This document shows positions 33,776-44,124 of a DNA stretch of 64,000 nt, in pieces. The notes below the pieces were generated by a model, which saw only the letters and a program-made list of their open reading frames with translations, had not been told where the DNA came from and searched no databases. The stretch covers positions 29,080-93,079 of the forward strand of contig JAJIRX010000865.1 of the NCBI GenBank assembly GCA_023853785.1, read 5' to 3'. The translations under genes were made by a program, and so were the position numbers. The first letter of the stretch is position 1. The number at the start of each line of letters is the position of its first letter. The DNA is from Psilocybe azurescens. Its lineage: Eukaryota; Basidiomycota; Agaricomycetes; Agaricales; Agrocybaceae.

Positions 33776-35279
33776 CTGTCCCTATGCATGACGATAGGGC
33801 AGCTGTGATATTATTATCAATATCAACAAAGTATCTAATTCTAGGATACTTGCGATACGGTAATAGTTAGTTAGGTCTGCATGGGGCCTTGCCCCAATAG
33901 ACATAAATCAACAAGAAAAAAAAAATGATGTGATGCGGATTGAAAAGCCCGTCAGACTTGGAATCAAGCACAGCCACACAACAATTAATTAAGAGAATGA
34001 CAGAATAGAAAAGAGCAGAAAATGGAGAACGATTTATGACACATTATTATAAGATAACGACTTCTCAGTACATAGTCAGTAATACAAAATGATCTGGCAG
34101 TAGCACTCAGTGCGCAGTGCACATTCACTCAGAACTGGTCTGGTACTGGTATTGAGTATCAAGCAACCAAGCAACCCCACCTAGCTACAAACTCCCTATG
34201 GCCGCCTTCAGTTGACGCTTGATCTGTCTAGTGTGCATACGGTGATAGAGAGTGAATATGCATATTCTATATTTAAAAATCACAGAGTACTGGGATCATC
34301 TACATCTAGTACACTAAAACATAAGCATAAGCTTAAGGAAAAAATGGCAGAAGAGAGGTCACCGGCTTTGATCCCTCAGTTATATGGGGAATAGGACGGA
34401 GAAAATCACAAGCTCGTTTATCTTTATATTGAGTCTCGAGTATTAGGAGCATCAAGACAGTTCGTTATAGTACAGTATACTACTATATACTATGAGTATC
34501 GACGTTCAATTTACGGATTTTGAATGGATGGTTGGTCAGCCGTCAATTGTGCATCAACAACCAGTTATTGTGTTGTGCTGTGTTGTGTAAAGAGGAATCA
34601 CGAAGCATTTTACGGAATTGTGGCCCCCTGCGCTGCTCAACATGGTAATCTAAAGAATACGTTGCTTGCTTGTTCTCGCAAAGGGGCATTGTAGGTACTA
34701 CATACATGCATAAGCACGCACCTACGCACGAATTCGATCCGATAATAGTAGGATCAGATGTACTTTCAGAGTGGCGTGGTGGTGGTGATGGACTCAGGTT
34801 CAGGATTGGCGGGTTCCCTGGTGGGTCACAACCCACGACTGCATCCTTGCAAGTTCCCAGCTGCTTCAAGTTAATCTTATATGGACATATGGGCAGTGGG
34901 GAGTCTGGTCTCGTAATAGGCTAATGCTTACCGACCACAGTACAATCACCAGTGGCATCCGTTACTTGGTCGTACATGAAAGGTTTTAACCCAACCGGTG
35001 GATTGTTTGAGATGGCTCGTCCGAGATGTCAACATCAACGAAAATAATTTCCTCTACAGATGACAGTATATACTCAAAGATCGATTGCATTATAGTTGAT
35101 TTAGAGGTGTGTAGGAAGCTCGGACTTACAGCACTACTTTCTACCATTATTAATCTCTTCATCCTGATCTTTTACGTTGTCGACACACCTCTTTAATAAG
35201 AGCATGGCAGGCAATGTTTGTTTAGTTTAAGTACATCAGACCAACTACTTCGACCGAACAGAAATATAAATAGGCTACC
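33776..35279. other. Mostly intergenic; right end is duplicated 3' flank of the membrane gene
   Basis: No gene seen between 33.8 and 35.0 kb. From about 35030 the sequence matches, inverted, 47470-47270 and in part 49075-49200, so it belongs to the repeated unit (unit A). It includes CACCTCTTTAATAA and GTACATCAGA segments. Confidence 0.5.
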
Positions 35280-36560
35280 ATCACGACTTGACATGGGACA
35301 TCAAACAGAAAAAAATAGAACACAGAATAGCTGATTACAGAAAAAATGGGGAATTGAAGGTAATCTCAGAATACACGTAATAATATCAGGATCTTTGCAT
35401 CTCCAGAATGCGCTTGCAAAGCGGTACACCTGTGCAACTTGGCCAACAGTTAGAATAGCCAGAAATATGATGCTCGATATGTTCCATGCTTTTACTCGCT
35501 CCCGATTGAACTCGATTTCGTTCGTGGGATTTACGCACATTGCGATGGTGAGTAAAGTCACAATACAGAAGAACATCGCCCTATTAATATCGTATCATTG
35601 TAAGTATCTGATAGTACTTGAGTACGTCTAGTCAAGGGACAAAACCCACCAGAAAAATAGAGAAGCTGGGAGGCATAAGCACATCCAGAATTCAACCGCA
35701 TCTCGGTTGTTGAGACTACGGGAGGCCTTGATGGTAGTTTGAAAGTAAGACAACGTTGGAAAGTGATGATATGCTTCACTGACCTTCAACCATTCTTTAA
35801 TAAAACTCTCCGATTTGAATTTATCCTTCATCTGAAGGTAGAACCCAGCAATCATGAGACCAATAGCGGCGTATATCAGCATAGATAACACTGCTGTGCC
35901 CATATATGTTTGCATTGATACCTGGGATTTGAAAGAAACTGAGTGGAAATCTATGTCAGATAATAAATCAGTCTCCTAGTGTTATGGTTTGAGTTTACAA
36001 CTCTTACGGAAGGAGAATAATGCAACCAGTGCAAGTGATTGACCATGCCTTGACCAACCAAATCATGGTTGCGTCCCACTGCTCGCGAGATTGGTTCTCT
36101 GAGGTATGTGCCACGAAGTTGGCTTCACCGTCTTGATGAGGACGGGGACTAATTCCATCGAGCTCGATCCGGGAAATTTCTCCGAGAGGTGACTCAGCAT
36201 AAGCCATGTATCTATAGAGTAGAAGGTGGAGGCCGAAAGTATGCACCACCACCAGTGCAGCATACAATGAAAATGAAAGGCGACCCCAAAAGGACCGTTC
36301 CGAATCGAAATTGTGATTTTCGTCTCTGGCAAAATATCAACTCAAGAGGTAATGTGTAGATGATCAGGAATGCGCTGCTGACCTTGATTCTAATGCTATC
36401 GTGAGTTCACCATCACTGCTTAGGGAAGCTGTGTGACTCATGAACTGGGAATGAATATTGAAGGTGAGAGTATAATAGAGGAGATTTCTCTTGGTTCTAC
36501 GAAAGAGGACAAAAGAGACTGGATTATGAAGCTGACAAGACTGTAACACATCGCTATTTA
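35280..36560 (-). CDS. Multi-pass membrane protein, family member A (function unknown)
   Basis: Read on the minus strand from about 36549: MLQSCQLHNPVSFVLFRRTK, a polar part (SLSSDGELTIALESR), then hydrophobic spans around FLIIYTLPLELIF, FIFIVCCTGGGAYF, ITCTGCIILLP, MLIYAAIGLMIAGFYL, LCLPASLFFWWVL, MFFCIVTLLTIAMCV and IIFLAILTVGQVAQVY. Several short introns separate these blocks; at least one joins across 36000-35920 and another across about 35800-35770. Seven or so spans suggest an integral membrane protein of about 330 residues. No known transporter or receptor signature was recognised. Two further copies (44.1-47.3 kb plus strand; 49.2-53.6 kb minus strand) are interrupted by transposons, and a 110-bp fragment lies at 33.3 kb. 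This is the least damaged copy, with at least one frame change near 36385. Confidence 0.5.
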
Positions 36561-36580
36561 ACTGCAGAACATCCGGTCGC

Positions 36581-36706
36581 CCGATCTACTTCCGGCCCCT
36601 ATTATGTAACTGGACCCGCAGCCACAACAGGCGCCTATACTTTCCGATCTACTTCCGGCCCCTATTATGTAACTGGACCCGAAGCCACAACAGGCGCCTA
36701 TACTTT
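36581..36706. repeat. 63-bp tandem duplication, near identical
   Basis: CCGATCTACTTCCGGCCCC... starts at 36581 and again at 36644. The two units differ at about one position (CCCGCAGCC versus CCCGAAGCC). It lies between the membrane gene and core1 of unit A. Confidence 0.85.
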
Positions 36707-36819
36707 CTTAAGCACCATTTAAAGTCCTGACATGTTATTTTTGACTGTACAGAACCGATGCTAACGGAATATGACCAACCCTTCGGTAAATCCCTATCAT
36801 CCCCATCATTTTTTCGCAT

Positions 36820-37979
36820 TCCCATTAGTGATTGCTGATTGGCTGGTGATATCTACAGCACTTAATGACATTAATTTCCGTCGAAAATTCGAAGCAGTTG
36901 CAGTTGCTTTGGACGCTGTGGTTGTGGTGGTGGTGGCTGGTCAATTCAGGATCGGGAAAATGCAAATGCACACGCAAACCAAAGCCCGAACCCAAACCCA
37001 AACCCAAACGCTGTGGCGGGGTGGTGGTCGAATTCGAATCGGTGTGTAGCGAGGGTACAAATACGAATACGGATACGGATAATTGAATCCCAATATTATT
37101 CCATTTGGAGGTACTTATTATTAATAACTTTCTACTACTCTGCTACAAGCGCAGCTCGGCTCGGCTACTGCCATAACTGGAACTGAAGTCTGAAACAATT
37201 GACAAGCAGCGTGGGTATGAACGTAAGTTTGTGCACGAAGAACAAGAACGCGTGTTCATAGTACATGGGAGCTAAGAATGATTCACACCCTTGATCCCCT
37301 GATTCGAATTGAAGCTACTATGCTCACGACTTTGAAGCTAATTAAAAGTGCGTGATCTAGTGGATTGATCCAATGATGTATGCATATTCATACCGAATGA
37401 GGCTCTGTCTTCTGACTTCATTTCCTATTCACTATTGATGCACTAGCTCTCTTATTCTAAATCTATATATGACAACTTTGTAGCTAATTAAAAAGTGCGT
37501 GTTCCAGTGGATTGATTTAACGATGCATGCATATTCATACCGAATGAGGCTCTGTCTTCTATCTACATTTCCTATTCACTAGCCATCTTTATCTTTCCTA
37601 CTATCTGCGTTTCCTATTCACTATCTCTTCTATCTACTTATTCCAATTACCATCTACACTGCACTGCGGCGGCTCATAATTCGTTCCTCTTTGCATGTGT
37701 GTGCGTAGGTCAAAATCTAGATCGATTCTCCAGCGGGCATCCCGGGGCGATTACGGTACATTGCGAGCCAATCCAATCACCCTCGGTGAGTTAAGGTACT
37801 CAACTTGAACTACCGTCGCTGGTGGAGAGCAAAGAACTGGGTACGCAGTCTCTCTCTCTCGTCTCTCTTTTGAGTCCCAGAATAAACTAGCAGCGAGAGT
37901 GAGAGTGAGAGAGCCAGAATACGTATGCTCGAGCCATCTAACGGCCATTAAGTAACCACTTGCAATAAATATATTTTAA
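36820..37979 (+). repeat. Dispersed repeat blocks core1 and core2, copy A
   Basis: Core1 (about 36820-37330) begins at GATTGCTGATTGGCTG and includes GAAGCAGTTGCAGTTGCT and GCTCGGCTCGGCTACT. Core2 (about 37700-37979) includes GAGCCAATCCAATC, TGAACTACCGTCG and ATCTAACGGCCATTAAGTAA. Matching blocks lie in inverted order at 43600-42440 (copy B) and in the same order at 53935-55020 (copy C), with extra pieces at 55200-55330 and 55815-56340. It ends at the 3' end of the GDT1-like pseudogene. No ORF. Confidence 0.65.
37327..37600. repeat. Tandem duplication of about 145 bp
   Basis: GAAGCTAATTAAAAGTGCGTG...ATGAGGCTCTGTCTTCT starts near 37335 and again near 37481, with small differences. It is inserted between core1 and core2 of copy A. 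Confidence 0.6.
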
Positions 37980-39297
37980 TCATGGCGTACTCTCCTCATC
38001 CTCATCTCTAACGAATCTCCGCGCCCCAACACCAACATCATCAATATCAACATCAACCGAGATAGGAATACCCATGCCCACATTGAGCGACTCAGAGGCG
38101 GAGGTGACGAACCCCTCGTAGAGGTATATGAGGCCGAAGAGGAGGAAGAGCGCGGAGCCGCCGTATGTTACTATTTGTGTCTTTGTATTGGAATTAGCTC
38201 TGTTTTCTATTTTTTTGAAAAGAGAGGGAAAGGGAGTGGGAGTGGGTGGGTGGTCGAGTCAGGGAGGGAGGGAGGAGGCGAGAAGGAGGGAGGAGGCGAG
38301 AAGGGAGGGAGGAGGCGAGAAGGGAGGAGGAGGCGAGAAGGGAGGAGGAGGCGAGAAGGGAGGGAGGAGGCGAGAAGGGAGGGAGGAGGCGAGAAGGGAG
38401 GGAGGAGGCGAGAAGGGGGAAGGAGTAGGGGAAAGGGAAAGGGAGAAAGAGACAAACACACCATGCTCGACCGATATTTTGGTCGACACGTACCTGCCGC
38501 CCACGACCGCGAGCGCGGTGCAGCACGCATGCCCAAGGACGGTGCTGAGTGTGACGAGGTATACGTTCTGCGGTGGCGATAGATAGATAGTGTTAGTACA
38601 CTTGGGAGGGGAAGAGGGAAGAAAGAAAGATGGACGTACGTGGGTGGCGCCGAGGGCGGTGGTGGCGATCTGGGAGCGGTCCCCCCACTCGCTGAGGAAG
38701 GTGAACTCAAAGGCCTGCACAAACACGGGCCCGAGGAACAGGCTGCAGAAGTTACGTGCGCCGTCTGTCCATGACGGTTTGGGTTTTAGTTTCTTTGGCG
38801 ATGATGTAGAGTCGCTGTCAATGTCGATGGCGATGTGGCTGTCGGTGTCGTTGCGTTTGCGGCCCTCCTCCATGCTGTATAGGGGGATTGCGTTCCCGTA
38901 GCCGAGGAGGGCGCGATGTCCGTGCTGAGCAGCCCGCCTTCGTGCACCTGCTCTTCATCCTCGATCTCATCCTCCGCCTCCCGAATCTCGTCCATCTTTC
39001 CTTCCCGCCCTCCGCCATGCCCTGCGCCTCGCCCAGCATCCTGACTCCAAACACCAAGAACAGGGCCGCAGCGTATCACTGGGTCCAGCGGCGCGGGATA
39101 AGGGTGGGGAAGACATGACCAAGGGAGGCGGAGTGGAAGGACATGAGGAGGAGCGAGAGGAATGCGCCGAGGAAGACGGTGAGCCGCGGGTGGCGTATGG
39201 CGAGGATGGCGGCGATGAGGATGGTCTTGCCACTGAGCTCGGAGATGATGATGATGAGGAAGAACCGGAAGAGGGCTTTGCGGGGAGAGGCATCCAT
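37980..39297 (-). pseudogene. GDT1-family paralogue, broken
   Basis: A full-length but damaged GDT1 gene on the minus strand. The start at 39297 gives MDASPRKALFRFFLIIII. The first signature reads SELSGKT instead of SE-x-GDKT, so the Gly-Asp pair needed for ion exchange is lost. At about 39076 the conserved Trp of RWTQW is TGA. A frame change follows before MDEIREAEDEIEDEEQ (acidic loop). The second signature, SEWGDRSQIATTA, is intact. It then has an intron, NVYLVTLSTVLGHACC, GGRYVSTKISVEH, a long intron filled by a G-rich minisatellite, and a last exon TYGGSALFLLFGLIYLYEGF ending near 37980. The tail ESLNVGMGIPI differs from the 19-kb copy, so this is a diverged paralogue. Its 3' part was copied to 40.9-42.3 kb and 55.0-55.8 kb. 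Confidence 0.8.
38256..38420 (+). repeat. Minisatellite GGGAGGGAGGAGGCGAGAA in a pseudogene intron
   Basis: About nine units of 18-21 bp built from GGGAGG(A/G)GGAGGCGAGAA. It lies in the last intron of the GDT1-like pseudogene, where it appears on the coding strand as a long pyrimidine tract. The G-runs could fold as G-quadruplexes. The equivalent intron near 55.7 kb has only short purine runs. Confidence 0.75.
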
Positions 39298-40914
39298 AGT
39301 TGTGCACTGTGCAGTGGAGTGGAGATGAGATGAGATGAGATGAGATGAGAAGACGTAAGACGTGTGGGTTGGCGGGGAGCGTTTGCCCTGGCAGCCTGCA
39401 CTGGATTAGGTTGAGTTGTTAAAATAAGACAGGCAGAATCGGAGCTGCATTTAGACGGAGTGTAAGGTTGTCAATGGACGTGGAGATCACGCTCGTTCGT
39501 TCGCTCACAAGAGGAAACGATCATGACCTGACGCGGGCCAAAAGCCTTCGCAACACGTGCCGCGGGAAAGTCCGATCACTTTCCTCATCGGGACACATTG
39601 GTTGTGGAACTGAGTCGTTCAATTGTTCAATCGTTTTGCGAGGTGTACAAGACAATTTATGCAGTATCGAAACACTCTAATGAAAAATCCCAGTAGAATA
39701 CAGTAGCCATACACTACAAATATCTATTTAAAAGGAAATGTACCCTGCTATTTGTAACTGAAGTCCAATAAATTTTCCCAAAATCAGATAATCAATTCAA
39801 TCCATCTCGTCAAGAAGTTGGTACCTCATGGTGTTTTCCCTCTTTCTCCTTTCTGTCTTAGATATTACATTTCACCCATGTTGTATCTGTTTTGTAGACA
39901 TCCCTTAGTTCTGTAATGTCTACCACAAAGGTAAGCTATCATTTCCTAGTCCTTGGTCAACCACAGATTTCAGCCAAATTGGCTTACTGATTGGTACTTG
40001 TGCACAAAAAGAAGTGAACTCCTCCCACACACACACACATTATTCAGTATATTCTCTCGATACATTTCTAACTAGAAACATAAGCTCAATTTAGCACGAG
40101 TAATTAATGATTTATTGAATACTCACTTCATCTTCATCGCCACTTCCATACTCAACAGATGAAGATGAGCAAGGAGTTTAATGCACTCCTGCATATCCAC
40201 ATTGTTAATTTCAAGCGGAAGAGATGATCTCAGCATGAGATCTATTATGATGATGTTTGGCATTAGTGGACTCTTTCTTTGAGGTTTGTGTTGACGGCAG
40301 CTGTTCTGTGAGCAGTTATACATAAACCAGAAAGAGGGTGTATTTTTATGCTTGAAGACACTGTGATATCTAATCAGATAATATCAGATAGCTTTGGATT
40401 TTTACAAACAGGAAGATGTAAAATATTTCTCACATAAATTGGTAGTTTAAGCACTCCCAAATTAACTTGACCGCCTTGTCTGCACATGATCCTGGGTTGC
40501 CATTGGAATGTTGAAGTGAAGATATATTCACTAGGACAGTAAAGGTGTGGGTATCCTCTGCTTCCAAAATCAAATTCAGAAGGGTTTACAAATCTACTTC
40601 AGTGATCTGGGATGCATCTTCATCCTCTTCCTCTCCGCCATCGTAAATTACTGAAATTTCCTTGTTAGTATTTTTCTTTGTGCTGACGAGTTTGAAACTT
40701 GCTTCAAGCATTCAAGGCATGCAGTTGTGAATCCATTGTTTTTTTTTAAAAAAAAATGTTTACATTCAACGGCTTTCATTGGCTCTACAAGGCTACCATA
40801 GTTCACAGTCACATTTATTTACAACAGGTTTACAGCACTTATATATAATTTGGACTCATTCAAAATTATTATACAGACGTATACCCCGTAACACTTGGCA
40901 CTTTACTCAGGCAC
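39298..40914. other. Intergenic, no clear gene
   Basis: A GATGAGATGAGATGAGATGAGA run lies just 5' of the GDT1-like start (39325-39349), and CACACACACAC at about 40028. A minus-strand frame at 40123-40323 (LPLEINNVDMQECIKLLAH) looks faintly protein-like but is unassigned. Confidence 0.4.
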
Positions 40915-40919
40915 TCATG

Positions 40920-41327
40920 CTGCACCACGCTCACGGTCATGGGCGGCCGGTACGTGTTGACCAAGATATCGGTCAAGCACGGTGCGTCTGTCTCCTTCTC
41001 CTCTTCCCCCTTTCCCCCGCTGTCTCCTTCTCCACCCTTACCCCTCTCCTTTTTCCTTCCCTTCTCCCCGACTCAACCACATAACCCCTCCCACAACCCC
41101 CTCCACCCTCAAGTTTCCTCTTTTTCAAAAAAAATCAAAAACTCGCTGCTAATTCCAATATAAACAAACAAATAGTAACATACGGCGGCTCCACGCTCTC
41201 CCCTTCTTCGGGCTCATATACCTCTACGAGGGGTTCGTCACCTTCACCTCCGAGTCGCTCAACATGGGCATGGGTATTCCTATCCCGGTTGATGTTGATG
41301 TTATTGATGTTGGTGTTGATATAGGGG
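40920..41327 (+). pseudogene. GDT1 3' fragment in copy B (penultimate and last exons)
   Basis: The penultimate-exon piece reads GGRYVLTKISVKH at about 40942-40980 and is followed by a GTGCGT donor and a pyrimidine-rich intron. After ATAG at about 41177 comes TYGGSTLSPFFGLIYLYEGF and SLNMGMGIPIPVDVDV. Relative to the 38-kb paralogue it is truncated upstream, so only the intron and the last quarter of the gene were copied. Confidence 0.7.
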
Positions 41328-41938
41328 TGTAAGGGTGCGTATCTTCGTACCCTTGGAAATGCGAACATCGGGATTCATGGAACCATCGGATGCAAGCGCC
41401 GCAACATTTGAAATCAACAAATATCACGTACCACAATGATCAGGGACTATCGCAGTTAAATTTCCAACAAATCATTTGTGTATCCAATAGCGAAAGGCAC
41501 AGTGTCAGGTCTACAATCACAAGCCTGGAGCTGTAACGATGGACGCCAGACTCGCCAAGGCCAACCGCAATGGTAAATTGTGCGCCGCACAACTTGGCGC
41601 GAGGCAAATTCCAGCCACCAATCGTAATCCGTACATATTATCTTTGCATCCCTTGGGCATGCAAATTGGGCAGGCGTGTCGGCCTTGGAAATTCACATGG
41701 TACGCAGTAATAGATAGAAATTTGATATTAATTCTGTACATATAAATAGAGGGAAGCTCTAAGAGTTTCCCAGTTGAATATACGCATTCCCTTCATCTCA
41801 GTTTCTTTCCGGCAGTCCTGACGTCCTTCCACACAAATTCTCAAGATTTATTTCTATTTCTACAACCTTCAGAACGAAGTAGATTAGATCTACTTCGCCC
41901 TCACCTCAACCGAACTCAGAGAGTTTTCTCTCACTTCA
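41328..41938. mobile_element. Solo LTR, 611 bp
   Basis: It starts TGTAAGGGTG and ends CTCACTTCA (TG...CA), and is flanked by GGGG at 41324-41327 and 41939-41942. It splits a GDT1/core2 sequence that is uninterrupted in unit A near 38023 (GTTGGTGTTGGGGCGCGG). A TATA-box-like TATAAATAGA is at about 41740, followed by a pyrimidine-rich leader, as in LTR promoters. No internal retrotransposon sequence is present, so it is a recombined solo LTR. The superfamily is undetermined. Confidence 0.55.
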
Positions 41939-42164
41939 GGGGCGCGGTGATTTGTTAGCGATGAAGAGAGATTACAGAGAGAGAAGGGAGCGGAGAGAAG
42001 AGGAGACACGGCAAAATGTATTTATTGTTGATGGCCGTTAGATGGTCTGCATATATTCACTCATGCATTCTCTCACTATCACTATTGCTGCTAGTGTAAC
42101 TCGCCGAGGCTGACTGTCCCGCAATGGCGATACTATACACATATACATACTCCCACTATCACCT

Positions 42165-42327
42165 GGACCGGCACGAAGCTATACCTCCACGGAGGGTTCG
42201 TTATGTTCGCCTCTGCCTCTGCCCCTGATTTGCTCATTCGCAATGTGGGGATAGGTATGGGTATTCCTGTTGTGGCTGACTCAGATGATGTTGATGTCGG
42301 GGTTGGGGTTGGGGTTGGTGTGCGGTG
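42165..42327 (+). pseudogene. Second GDT1 last-exon fragment in copy B
   Basis: Encodes a diverged version of the GDT1 C-terminus: LYLHGGFVMFASAS, then GIGMGIPVVADSDDVDVGVG and a stop. Compare LIYLYEGFVTSASES...GMGIPIPVDVD in the other copies. Only the last 50 or so codons are recognisable. Confidence 0.6.
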
Positions 42328-43706
42328 ATTTGTTAGAGTTAGAGTTAGCAACGGAGATGCGGATGGAGATGTGGATGAGGGTGCGAATGAAGATGCGGAG
42401 CGTACACTGTGATTACAGAGAGGGAAGGGAAGGGAGACAAGATATGTTTATCGCAAGTAGTTACTTAATGGCCGTTAGATGGCCTGAGTATGACCACTCT
42501 CTCACTATCACTACTAGTGAGTACATACACATTCTGGGATGAGAGAGAGAGACTACGCACCCGTGACTCAGCTCGCTCTACCGACGACGGTAGTTCAAGT
42601 TGCATAACTGTAAGTCGCCGAGGTCGATTGGCTCGCGATGGCGATATTACATAATATACTACCATTATCATTATACGGCGGGCAGCTAACCTCTGAACCG
42701 GGACACCCACTCGAGACAGAGAATTGATCTAGATTCTAAACCTACGCATAGAACTCTATGCCCGCGTATGCAACCATGGCGGGAAAAATCAAGATCGGCG
42801 AATCTGTATGAAGAGGTACTTATGACTATCTACCGGTTTGAACTTCATCAGCTCTCGCTCTGGGGGTAGTGATGACAGCTGCAGAGTAATAGCAGAGAGG
42901 AGCCGCGGTAAGCCCTATTCCGTATGAATGTTTAATGTTGAATACATATATCGTTGAATCGACCTACAGTGCACGAACTTTTAATTAGCTACACAGCCGT
43001 GGTATTTATACTAGCATACTAGCACCACTTCAATTCAGGGATGAGCGGGACGAATTATTCCTTAGCTCCATGTTATGAGATATATCATGAAGATGGTTCT
43101 GGTTCACGCACATGCACATGCCCACGCTGCTTGTTGCTTGTTGCAGTTCCGCCATGCCAACAGCTGCGGCGCAGTTGTCAAAAAGTCCCCCTGTCAAATA
43201 AGATCAGACTCCAAGTATCTTCATATTCGTATTCGTATTCCCCGCTCGTAAGCCGTGAGTCGTAGCCGTAAGTCATGCGCGACCTACCAGGGACCAGGAA
43301 ATCAGCGGTCTTGAGTCGATCACCACCACCAACACAGCAGCAGCAGCAGCAGAATGATTTGCATTGCAGTTACATAGAATTAGAGTTTGCGTTTGCATTG
43401 TCATTTTCGTTTGTGTTTGTGTTTGAGTTAGAGCATTTGTGTGTGCGTTTGCGTTCGTCACGCTGACCTGGACATCAGCAACTGCAACTGCAGCTATGCT
43501 AGACTTCTACCCCGCCTCTACCCTTGTAGAGTCTTCGCATTTGTGAGGGAAAAAAATGTTATGAAGGTTTTTTGCCATCATCAGCCAATCTGTAATCGCA
43601 AAACAAAGGGCGAAGAATGGATGGAGGATAGTACGGATATTCTTCGTGGTTTATTCCGTGAGTGTCGGTCCGTCACTGTCAAATCTAGACTGCACCTGAC
43701 CTAAAA

Positions 43707-44040
43707 AACTGGATACGAGCGTCTAAGTGCCCCTTGTATATTTAGACAGCACCTATTCAATTGTAGAAACTGGATACGAGCGTCTAAAATGCTTCTTGTG
43801 TCATTTAGACAGCATCTGACCCAAAAAAACTGGATACGAGCGTCTAAGTGCCACTTGTATATTTAGACAGCACCTATTCAATTGTAGAAACTGGATACGA
43901 GCGTCTAAAATGCCTCTTGTGTCATTTAGACAGCATCTGACCCCAAAAACTGGATACGAGCGTCTAAGTGCCCCTTGTATATTTAGACAGCACCTAGCCA
44001 ATTGTAGAAACTGGGTACCAGCCCCTGACAGAGGCATCTT
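43707..44040. repeat. Alternating 60-bp tandem repeat (121-bp higher-order period)
   Basis: AACTGGATACGAGCGTCTAA begins at 43707, 43768, 43828, 43889 and 43948, with a diverged copy at 44009. Units alternate between two types (GTGCCCCTTGTATATTTAGACAGCACC... and AATGCNTCTTGTGTCATTTAGACAGCATC...), giving a 121-bp super-repeat. It lies between core1 and the membrane gene in copy B. Confidence 0.85.
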
Positions 44041-44124
44041 GTGTTATTTGAAACTCACATACATATTCTCCTTAAGCAGCAGTGCAGTGTTATATTTGTG
44101 TCGGGATTGTTCCTATATGTTCTG

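Larger units (their letters stand above)
40915..43620 (-). repeat. Dispersed repeat unit copy B (core1-core2-GDT1 pieces), inverted
   Basis: Read from high to low coordinates: core1 (43600-42930), core2 (42730-42440), a GDT1 3' piece (about 42327-42165), a second core2 piece (about 42120-41990), a solo LTR, then another GDT1 piece (41328-40920). The same order, without the LTR, occurs on the opposite strand at 53.93-55.79 kb. Shared strings include CGCGAGCCAATCGACC, GAACTACCGTCG, ATGGCCGTTAGATGG and GGTGATTTGTTAG. Confidence 0.65.

Noticed and set aside
38128..38586. Glu/Arg/Gly-rich plus-strand ORFs over the minisatellite
   Set aside because: They are a by-product of the GGGAGG repeat inside an intron of the minus-strand GDT1-like pseudogene.
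43707..44040. Regular 60-bp repeats considered as a CRISPR-like array
   Set aside because: There are no unique spacers, the units alternate between two types, and the host is a eukaryote.
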